From an uncultured Ruminococcus sp. (GTDB lineage: Bacteria; Bacillota; Clostridia; Oscillospirales; Ruminococcaceae): a DNA stretch of 10,565 nucleotides. The stretch is taken from assembly GCA_946544695.1 (NCBI GenBank), contig CAMNMO010000075.1:1-10565 (forward strand), read 5' to 3'. The notes under the pieces were generated by a model. The model ran no database searches. It was not told where the DNA came from and saw only the letters and a program-made list of their open reading frames with translations. Numbering within the stretch: the first letter of the stretch is position 1; each line of letters opens with the position of its first letter. The position numbers and the translations under genes were made by a program. Of this stretch, positions 6,527 through 10,565 are shown in pieces.

Positions 6527-6955
6527 ATGAGCAGAGTAAACTATCCCGATGTGATAGTCAGGATACCGTTCGATGACCCGCAGTTCTTTGCCGAATGCGA
6601 GGATATGGCGATAGACGGCGCTCTCGACTACGATAAATACCCGCCCGAAGAGTACAAGTATTTTTCCGGACTTGCGAAGCTGGGCTACATGAACCGCCAC
6701 AAGGGGTGGTCAAAGGAGATATGCGAACAAAAACAGCGGGAACTCAGGCAGGACTACGATGCCGACCGTGACAGGCGGGAGTTCTTCGGGAACATCTCAC
6801 GGCAGATGCAGGAGAATATCAGGCGGGGTCAGGAACTTAAATGGCAGATAAATGCCGAGCATGACCCGCTAAAGAAACTAGCCCTCGCCTTAGAGTGCAT
6901 AGGCTGCATGACAGGCGATGAGGGATTTGCAGGGAGGAACAGCGATGAAAAGTAA
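6527..6955 (+). CDS. Hypothetical phage protein (142 aa)
   Basis: I do not recognise this protein. It is 142 residues, strongly charged and mostly helical by composition, with an acidic, tyrosine-rich N-terminal half (DYDKYPPEEYKYF near residues 34-46) and a basic/acidic helical second half (EQKQRELRQDYDADRDRREF, about 70-89). There is no signal peptide, membrane segment or metal-binding cysteine cluster. The start at 6527 is chosen for AAAGGGGG at 6511-6518, eight bases upstream; the reading frame is open back to 6440, but that would run through the right iteron arm. It is the first gene after the candidate origin and overlaps the next small gene by 11 bases, so it belongs to the middle operon. 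Confidence 0.75.
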   Translation: MSRVNYPDVIVRIPFDDPQFFAECEDMAIDGALDYDKYPPEEYKYFSGLAKLGYMNRHKGWSKEICEQKQRELRQDYDADRDRREFFGNISRQMQENIRRGQELKWQINAEHDPLKKLALALECIGCMTGDEGFAGRNSDEK

Positions 6956-7094
6956 AGATCGCCCTCGCCGTCAGCAGAAGAAACGCAAGAACGAGTACAA
7001 AAAGACTCCGAGAGGGCGGAAGTTCAATCCGTGGATTTACAAGTACTTCGATGTTAAGGCTGATCTCAGGGAGGATAAAGATGATAAACTATGA
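6945..7094 (+). CDS. Small basic hypothetical protein (49 aa)
   Basis: This short gene encodes 49 residues starting MKSKDRPRRQQKKRKNEYKK. About a third of the residues are K or R, concentrated in the first 26, followed by an aromatic patch (FNPWIYKYF, residues 27-35) and an acidic tail. Such composition suggests nucleic-acid binding, but no family is recognised. Support for it being real: an AGGGAGGA ribosome binding site at 6931-6938, an ATG overlapping the preceding gene by 11 bases, and a stop overlapping the next gene by 14 bases, all in the style of this operon. The AGGGAGGA of the next gene lies inside its 3' end. Confidence 0.65.
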   Translation: MKSKDRPRRQQKKRKNEYKKTPRGRKFNPWIYKYFDVKADLREDKDDKL

Positions 7095-7407
7095 TTTCGT
7101 AAAATATGAGAATAACAAGAGTGACGAATATATTCGGCTTGATACAACGATCATAGGCATAGATGATTTGATAGCAAAAGCATCTACTGCCGAAGAAGCA
7201 AATGCGTTGTTTAAGGCAAAAGACGTAATATATAGCCAGCAACAAACCGAACAGAAAGTACTTGACGAAGCCGGACATGCTGACGAACTGCGCCAGCTTC
7301 TGCGGGAAGTCCTGCCGATACTGCGAGCGGCGTTCTTCGCAAACCATGTGCAGAGCAAGAAAGCCGATGAGCTGTATGATAAAATCAAAAAGGCGGTGAG
7401 AGAGTGA
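7081..7407 (+). CDS. Hypothetical phage protein (108 aa)
   Basis: This protein is not recognised. It has 108 residues, starting MINYDFVKYENNKSDEY, with a helical, coiled-coil-prone middle (TAEEANALFKAKDVIYSQQQ, near residues 36-55) and an amphipathic C-terminal helix ending KKADELYDKIKKAVRE. The start is fixed by AGGGAGGA at 7068-7075. Base composition changes inside the gene: the first ~180 bases are A/T-rich, unlike the neighbours, whereas the second half returns to the GC-rich style of the operon. That suggests a mosaic junction near 7260-7280. The stop overlaps the GTG start of the next gene. Confidence 0.7.
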   Translation: MINYDFVKYENNKSDEYIRLDTTIIGIDDLIAKASTAEEANALFKAKDVIYSQQQTEQKVLDEAGHADELRQLLREVLPILRAAFFANHVQSKKADELYDKIKKAVRE

Positions 7408-7739
7408 AAAAAGGCATTGAAACATATTCCGATTATGATGATGCGCAGGTGCGCTGGAAACTTTGCATCAGAAAGGCGAGGGGGAAATTCACCCTTGACG
7501 AGATAGTTGAAGCGGCTCGTGAGTGGGAAGAGGACATTTATGCGCTGGTGCTGAAATGTCTTGACGGTGAATGGGAGGAAACTCAGGGCGACTATGTTGA
7601 GCTGTACAGGCTGTCAGATATGGAGAGAAACGGCGGCTCATGGGTGCGGCGGGGCGATGAATATTTTTGCTCTCACTGCGGCAGGAAGAACATCAGAACG
7701 CCGTTCTGCCCGAACTGCGGCTATAAGATGGGAGGGTAA
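7404..7739 (+). CDS. Small zinc-ribbon protein (111 aa)
   Basis: This 111-residue protein of unknown function starts at GTG, overlapping the preceding stop as GTGA. The N-terminal half is helical and acidic (LDEIVEAAREWEEDIYALVL, about residues 33-52). The C-terminal end is a compact zinc ribbon with C89-x2-C92 and C102-x2-C105 (FCSHCGRKN, then FCPNCGYKMGG). Proteins that end in a single zinc ribbon of this form are common among small middle genes of Clostridia phages. Nucleic-acid or protein binding is plausible but not shown. Ribosome site GGTGAG at 7395-7400 is weak, so translation is probably coupled to the gene before it. Confidence 0.75.
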   Translation: MKKGIETYSDYDDAQVRWKLCIRKARGKFTLDEIVEAAREWEEDIYALVLKCLDGEWEETQGDYVELYRLSDMERNGGSWVRRGDEYFCSHCGRKNIRTPFCPNCGYKMGG

Positions 7740-7744
7740 GAGAT

Positions 7745-8032
7745 ATGAGCAAGTCACACTACAACGTCAAGAACCTTGACGCAGGGCAGTTAGAGCTGAT
7801 GTGGAACTTCCTGCGAATGGGCTATCAGAAAGCCAATGTGCCCGCACTGAAAGACCTGTGCGGTCAGCTCAGGCAGGCGATGATACAAAAGACCGCAGGT
7901 CAGAGAGACGATGACCCCGAGTACTACACGAAGTTCGAGGATATAGGCACTATCATCAACAGCATAGTCATCGAGACAATGGCGCTGTATCTCTCGGGAG
8001 AGCTGGACAAGCTGGAGGCAAACTATGAATGA
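7745..8032 (+). CDS. Hypothetical phage protein (95 aa)
   Basis: This protein is not recognised. It has 95 residues starting MSKSHYNVKNLDAGQLELMW, all-helical by appearance, with no cysteine cluster, signal or membrane segment. A GGGAGGG ribosome site at 7730-7736 supports the start. The sequence ends with an acidic helix (LSGELDKLEANYE) that overlaps the next gene by eight bases. Its codon use and GC content match the operon, so it looks like a genuine, long-resident middle gene. Confidence 0.7.
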   Translation: MSKSHYNVKNLDAGQLELMWNFLRMGYQKANVPALKDLCGQLRQAMIQKTAGQRDDDPEYYTKFEDIGTIINSIVIETMALYLSGELDKLEANYE

Positions 8033-8546
8033 GTATTACCACTGGTACAAGGCACATGGCATTTGTACCGGGTGCTTCAAAGAAAAGGCTGCGCATGGCA
8101 AGACAAAGTGCCTTGTGTGCCTGAGCATAGACGCCGAGAAAAAACAGAGGATAAGGGATTCATACACTCCCGAACAGCGCAAAGCTGTCAGCGTACAGCG
8201 GGGCGTGCGTGCAAAGCTGGTGCAGGACGAGCGCAGATCGCAGGGGCTTTGCCCGTACTGCGGCAGGAAAGTCAGATCAGACCAAAAGCAGTGCGATTTT
8301 TGCAGGGCGAGAAAAAGGAACAACGCAGAAAGGTACAGAAGAAAACACGGCGTTGTCCCAAAGCAGATCATGTACGAAGATGAAACCGTATGCTCGACTT
8401 GCGGCAGACCGGTGAAAACAGGTTTCAAGCTGTGCGAAAGTTGTTATCAGCACTGCATAGAGATTGGACGGACAGGCAGGGCAAACCGCAAGACACATTA
8501 TTGGGAAAAAGACAACCGGATCATATTCTTAGGAGGTGGACAATGA
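8025..8546 (+). CDS. Triple zinc-ribbon protein (173 aa)
   Basis: This basic 173-residue protein is built from three zinc-binding units in a row: C14-x2-C17 with C29-x2-C32; C76-x2-C79 with C90-x2-C93; and C123-x2-C126 with C137-x2-C140. Each pair of CxxC knuckles is 10-11 residues apart, so the units look like internal duplicates of one treble-clef or ribbon motif. Between them lie highly basic linkers (RKRNNAERYRRKHG, about residues 96-109), which suggests DNA or RNA binding. Proteins of this layout occur in Clostridia prophages without known function. GGAGG at 8013-8017 supports the ATG. The gene overlaps the preceding one by eight bases and the next by four (ATGA). Confidence 0.75.
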   Translation: MNEYYHWYKAHGICTGCFKEKAAHGKTKCLVCLSIDAEKKQRIRDSYTPEQRKAVSVQRGVRAKLVQDERRSQGLCPYCGRKVRSDQKQCDFCRARKRNNAERYRRKHGVVPKQIMYEDETVCSTCGRPVKTGFKLCESCYQHCIEIGRTGRANRKTHYWEKDNRIIFLGGGQ

Positions 8547-8755
8547 CAAATCGTGAAAAGTACATCACAAAGCGTAATGAGTATGATTTGATGGTTACAA
8601 TATCAAGAGTGGTTTGCCCGATATGGGTTATTACAGGGAAAGAACCAAAAGAATGGAATATTTGCCCTCATGCTGCCAATGATTGGTATGAATGGAAAGA
8701 TGGTAAGTGCGATGAATGTATACAAAAATTCTTGAACGAGGAGGCGATAGAGTGA
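8543..8755 (+). CDS. Small cysteine-containing phage protein (70 aa)
   Basis: This 70-residue protein starts MTNREKYITKRNEYDLM, an N-terminal pattern I associate with small phage proteins of Clostridia and lactic-acid bacteria, though I cannot name a function. Cysteines at 25, 41, 56 and 59 plus H43 could bind one metal ion, the last pair as CDEC. The start is set by an almost perfect AGGAGGTGG at 8531-8539 and an ATGA overlap with the preceding gene; the frame is open further upstream (to 8390), but that part is the shadow of the zinc-ribbon gene. The gene is clearly more A/T-rich than its neighbours, suggesting a separate origin. It overlaps the regulator gene by GTGA. Confidence 0.7.
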   Translation: MTNREKYITKRNEYDLMVTISRVVCPIWVITGKEPKEWNICPHAANDWYEWKDGKCDECIQKFLNEEAIE

Positions 8756-9153
8756 CGACAAAAGACTATCTCAGGCAGGTGCAGCTGAGGGACGAGCGTC
8801 TGAAACTGGAGCGTGAAAAGCTGGAGCGCCTGCGGGCGGCGGTGGAATATCGGTCGCCTGCCTTTGAGGGCGGGGGCTGCCGCAGTCTTGACAGGAGCGA
8901 GATCATCGACAGGCTTGCAGACAGAGAGTACCGCTACGAACAGATGGCGGCGGAGTACATAGCGTTTTACGACGAAGTCAACGAGCGTATCGGGCAGATA
9001 GGCGACAGCGTGCTGAGTGAGGTGCTGGAAAGGCGGTATCTGCTGTATCAGAAGTGGGAGGATATCGCAGCTGCGATGAACTACACTGTTCGCCACATAA
9101 CCCGCCTGCACGGCGAGGCTCTGAAAAAGATGTCCTTGAATGTCCATATATAG
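8752..9153 (+). CDS. DUF1492 sigma-70 region 4-like late regulator (RinA/ArpU type)
   Basis: This 133-residue protein matches the DUF1492 group of phage regulators related to sigma-70 region 4 and to RinA/ArpU activators, which turn on late genes in Gram-positive phages. Seen: an N-terminal coiled-coil with heptad-like charge (VQLRDERLKLEREKLERL, about residues 8-25), a middle helical segment (DRLADREYRYEQMAAEYI), and a C-terminal helix-turn-helix at about 92-126 (RRYLLYQKWEDIAAAMNYT...). The start is GTG at 8752, set by GAGGAGG at 8738-8744 and a GTGA overlap. Its place, last in the middle operon and directly ahead of a promoter and the packaging genes, fits a late-gene switch. The putative promoter begins inside its last codons. 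Confidence 0.85.
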   Translation: MTTKDYLRQVQLRDERLKLEREKLERLRAAVEYRSPAFEGGGCRSLDRSEIIDRLADREYRYEQMAAEYIAFYDEVNERIGQIGDSVLSEVLERRYLLYQKWEDIAAAMNYTVRHITRLHGEALKKMSLNVHI

Positions 9154-9165
9154 ACGTGCTATACT
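9136..9165 (+). promoter_or_regulatory. Extended -10 promoter (TTGAAT-N18-TATACT)
   Basis: The -35 candidate TTGAAT is at 9136-9141 and the -10 candidate TATACT at 9160-9165, with 18 nt between them. TGC directly before the -10 gives the extended TGn element. A start of transcription near 9172 would make the downstream hairpins a transcript of their own. It may also be the site where the sigma-like regulator acts. Sequence match only; no transcript data. Confidence 0.55.
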
Positions 9166-9240
9166 TATACTAGCCCGATAGGGCACAGCGGTCATCTTGC
9201 TATCTGCATAGCAAATGGCAATGGGGCAGAAGCCCCATAC

Positions 9241-9299
9241 GGGAAGTCAGAGGTAAGCCGCACCGCACACGGCGAGGGAGTGTAAGTCTCCCGCTTCCC
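9241..9299 (+). other. tRNA-like T-arm/acceptor fold without D-arm
   Basis: GGGAAGT (9241-9247) pairs with GCTTCCC (9293-9299) as a 7-bp acceptor-like stem, with one wobble. Directly inside it, GGGAG-TGTAAGT-CTCCC (9276-9292) is a 5-bp stem with 7-nt loop, the geometry of a T-arm. GCCG/CGGC (9257-9273) forms a third stem. The loop lacks the usual TTC, and at 59 nt there is no room for both D-arm and anticodon arm, so it is not an ordinary tRNA. Confidence 0.3.
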
Positions 9300-9341
9300 C
9301 TTTGTGTTTTCATTCAATCATTTTAGTATCTCCTTCGCAGG

Positions 9342-9367
9342 GCGCTCGGCAGTAGTCGGGCGCTTTT
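9342..9367 (+). terminator. Intrinsic terminator
   Basis: GCGCTCGGC (9342-9350) pairs with GTCGGGCGC (9355-9363) over nine base pairs with two G-U wobbles, around an AGTA loop, directly followed by TTTT. It would end the transcript from the promoter at 9136-9165 and/or the middle operon. Confidence 0.75.
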
Positions 9368-9392
9368 GCGTGGGTCCTAACGCCGGACGGGC

Positions 9393-9442
9393 GGATACGT
9401 TACGGACTATGCTGAGGGGCGCGGTTTTGCTTCTCGGTATCC
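9393..9442 (+). other. Folded leader ahead of the tail-domain gene
   Basis: GGATAC (9393-9398) pairs with GTATCC (9437-9442) and encloses a second stem GAGGGGC (9414-9420) with GCTTCTC (9429-9435), which includes two G-U pairs. It lies between the terminator and the ribosome binding site at 9471-9475. It may be a leader structure or chance. Confidence 0.25.
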
Positions 9443-9482
9443 TTTGGAACAGATGAAACAGTTTAAAAACGGAGGAATATTC

Positions 9483-9863
9483 ATGACGATAGTAGAAGCA
9501 TTAAAAGCCCTGTATACTGCGATGGGCGGGGCTGAGGACACATCTGCCGTGCAGACGATAGCTGGTATGCTGAACATGATCGCCGACATTTACGAGGGCG
9601 AGCACGCCGATACGATAGCAGAAGCCATAGCAAACATAGCAGAGGTCTACGAGGGCGGCGAACCTGCACAGCCTGTGCTGCAGGACAAGACAGTAACGCC
9701 GACCACATCTCAGCAGACCATTACTGCCGATGAGGGCAAGGACGGTCTCGGAACAGTGACAGTGAACGCTGTAACTGCGGCGATAGATGAGAACATCACA
9801 GCCGCAAATATCAAGTCAGGCGTGACTATCCTCGGTGTCGAGGGTACTTACACGGGCGGATGA
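9483..9863 (+). CDS. Small protein with phage tail-type C-terminal repeat domain (126 aa)
   Basis: This 126-residue protein starts MTIVEALKALYTAMGG. Residues about 1-58 are helical and contain two similar segments (MIADIYEGEHADTIAEA and NIAEVYEGGE), a likely internal duplication. Residues about 66-126 hold a beta-rich domain: KTVTPTTSQQTITADEG, a short linker, TVTVNAV, then the NIKSGVTILGVEGTY ending. That pattern recurs at the ends of tail-fibre, major-tail and other virion proteins of Gram-positive phages. GGAGG at 9471-9475 fixes the start; the frame is open a little further upstream (9444). No signal peptide is seen. Its position before HNH, far from normal tail genes, is odd; a virion accessory or decoration role is an inference. 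Confidence 0.75.
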   Translation: MTIVEALKALYTAMGGAEDTSAVQTIAGMLNMIADIYEGEHADTIAEAIANIAEVYEGGEPAQPVLQDKTVTPTTSQQTITADEGKDGLGTVTVNAVTAAIDENITAANIKSGVTILGVEGTYTGG

Positions 9864-9882
9864 AGCGCTTCCGGAGGCTGAT

Positions 9883-10104
9883 ATGACACCAAAATTCATT
9901 TGTAACGACTGCTTTATGTCGTTTGCCATCAAGATAAATGTCACCCGCAAGAAGACCCGCAAGGGCGTGCGCGAACAGTGGACGTTTGATTGCCCGTTCT
10001 GCGGCAGAAAGTACAAGGCGTTTGACAGCAGGCTCGCGGCGGAAGAAGACAGCAAGGCAAGGACACTTGCAACAGAGATGATAGGTGATCTTCATGCTGA
10101 GTAA
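9883..10104 (+). CDS. Small zinc-ribbon protein (73 aa)
   Basis: This 73-residue protein carries one zinc ribbon: C7-x2-C10 (FICNDCFMSF) and C37-x2-C40 (FDCPFCGRKYKAF), with a basic stretch between them (NVTRKKTRKGVRE, 19-31). A C-terminal helix rich in A, E and K follows. No specific function is recognised; small zinc-ribbon proteins just ahead of the HNH gene are frequent in Gram-positive prophages. The start at 9883 is supported by CCGGAGG at 9871-9877; the frame is open to 9835, but that part overlaps the tail-domain gene. It overlaps the HNH gene by 11 bases, so the two are probably translated together. Confidence 0.7.
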   Translation: MTPKFICNDCFMSFAIKINVTRKKTRKGVREQWTFDCPFCGRKYKAFDSRLAAEEDSKARTLATEMIGDLHAE

Positions 10105-10477
10105 ACCCTGCCCGAAGTGCGGCAGGCTCTACCCCTACGGCAAGCCGTACTGCCCCGAGTGTATGCCGAAGTACGAGGCGGACAAGCTCAGGTACAAGGC
10201 GGAGAACATGAAGCGGTATGATGCCAAGCGCAGGAACGAACGCGAGACGAAGTTCTACAAGTCCAAGCGCTGGCAGAAGCTTGCCGATGCAACCTTGAGG
10301 GCAAGAGGATACAAGTGCGAGCGGTGCGGCGAATATGCGACACAGGTGCATCACAAGGTCGAGATACAGACCGATGAGGGCTGGCACAGGCGGTTTGACC
10401 CGAGCAACCTCGAACTTCTCTGCCTGAAATGCCACAACGCCGAGCATGGGCGGTTCCAAAAATCCTCTCGGGGCTGA
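10094..10477 (+). CDS. HNH endonuclease
   Basis: This 127-residue HNH endonuclease is of the kind coded directly before the small terminase in cos-type phages, where it works with terminase in cutting and packaging DNA. The ββα-metal core is clear: C75-x2-C78, H86-H87, N105 and the CHNAEH segment (C113, H114, H118), with C110/C113 as the second zinc pair. An extra N-terminal zinc knuckle uses C6, C9, C20 and C23, followed by a charged helix (about 30-60). I start at ATG 10094 with AGGTGA at 10083-10088; a GTG at 10085 would add three residues. No gene follows within the window, which ends 88 bases later. Confidence 0.92.
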   Translation: MLSKPCPKCGRLYPYGKPYCPECMPKYEADKLRYKAENMKRYDAKRRNERETKFYKSKRWQKLADATLRARGYKCERCGEYATQVHHKVEIQTDEGWHRRFDPSNLELLCLKCHNAEHGRFQKSSRG

Positions 10478-10565
10478 CCTCGGGGGTGGTTTAAAAAGTT
10501 TATATCTTTTGTCGGGAGACCGGTGCAAGGGAGGGCTTTGCGCAAAAAAGTCCCTTTTTGAGTTT
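10478..10565 (+). other. HNH-terminase junction, candidate cos region
   Basis: The last 88 nt have no complete gene. They contain a G-rich block (CGGGGGTGGTTT near 10482), GGGAGACCGGTG (10514-10525), the 10-bp palindrome TTTGCGCAAA (10537-10546) and an AAGGGA/TCCCTT pair (10527-10532 with 10551-10556) followed by TTT. In many HNH-terminase phages the cohesive-end site lies between these two genes, so this is a candidate cos. The same pair with its T-run could instead be a terminator after the HNH gene. Confidence 0.4.

Larger units (their letters stand above)
9172..9367 (+). ncRNA. Candidate ~196-nt structured phage RNA
   Basis: Between the promoter and the terminator lie consecutive stems: GCCC-GATA-GGGC (9173-9184), TTGCTAT-CTGC-ATAGCAA (9197-9214), ATGGGGC-AGAA-GCCCCAT (9221-9238), and a closed junction (9241-9299). 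All arms pair perfectly or with one wobble. There is no open reading frame of useful length with a ribosome site. I cannot assign it to a known RNA class. It could be an independent small RNA or an untranslated leader ending in a terminator that the late regulator overcomes. Confidence 0.4.
9154..9482 (+). other. 329-nt non-coding region between regulator and late-side genes
   Basis: No coding sequence is supported here. The stretch holds the -10 part of the promoter, four hairpins or junctions (9173-9184, 9197-9214, 9221-9238, 9241-9299), a strong intrinsic terminator (9342-9367) and a second folded block (9393-9442) ahead of the next gene's ribosome site. It marks the border between the middle operon and the late side of the genome. 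Confidence 0.7.

Noticed and set aside
9241..9299. Functional canonical tRNA gene
   Set aside because: Too short for D and anticodon arms together, atypical T-loop and no CCA; kept only as a tRNA-like fold.

Overview
This window is most simply read as the replication-to-packaging part of a tailed-phage (siphovirus-type) genome, probably a prophage, from a Gram-positive Clostridia host. All supported genes lie on the + strand, tightly packed with 4-29 nt overlaps and strong AGGAGG-type ribosome binding sites, and nearly every recognisable product belongs to a phage family. The frequent use of ATA, AGG/AGA and GGC/GCG codons is compatible with Ruminococcus or a related Oscillospiraceae, but the host call is an inference. 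No integrase, repressor, terminase, portal or capsid gene is visible; the window starts inside the early region and stops where a terminase would be expected.

Region 1 (23-3712) is a recombination/replication accessory operon: Gp157-family protein, a Sak4-like RecA-fold ATPase with a C-terminal zinc finger, an SF2 helicase with a zinc ribbon, a VRR-NUC nuclease and a DUF669 protein ending in an SSB-like acidic PF tail. Region 2 (3713-4056) is a 344-nt non-coding stretch rich in inverted repeats, including a ~30-bp imperfect stem and a GC hairpin just ahead of the next gene. Region 3 (4057-6360) is a large primase-polymerase/SF3 helicase of the NrS-1/D5 type. It is followed by a perfect 21-bp inverted repeat, built of 10-bp iteron-like units around an AT-rich spacer, which is my best candidate for the replication origin.

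Region 4 (6527-9153) holds eight small, overlapping middle genes: five without a recognised function, two small zinc-finger proteins, and a DUF1492 (sigma-70 region 4-like/RinA-ArpU-type) regulator that probably switches on the late genes. Region 5 (9154-9482) is non-coding. A good extended -10 promoter, a string of hairpins (one with a tRNA-like T-arm/acceptor shape) and a strong intrinsic terminator together look like a ~196-nt independent RNA gene. Region 6 (9483-10477) carries a small protein with a tail-protein-type repeat domain, a zinc-ribbon protein and an HNH endonuclease. The final 88 nt look like the conserved HNH-terminase junction, a candidate cos region.

As a system: Gp157, Sak4-like ATPase, helicase, nuclease and SSB-like protein would handle recombination and DNA processing; the primase-polymerase/helicase would start replication at the iterons; the sigma-like regulator would drive late transcription; HNH plus the missing terminase would package DNA. 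The parts most worth follow-up are the three non-coding regions.
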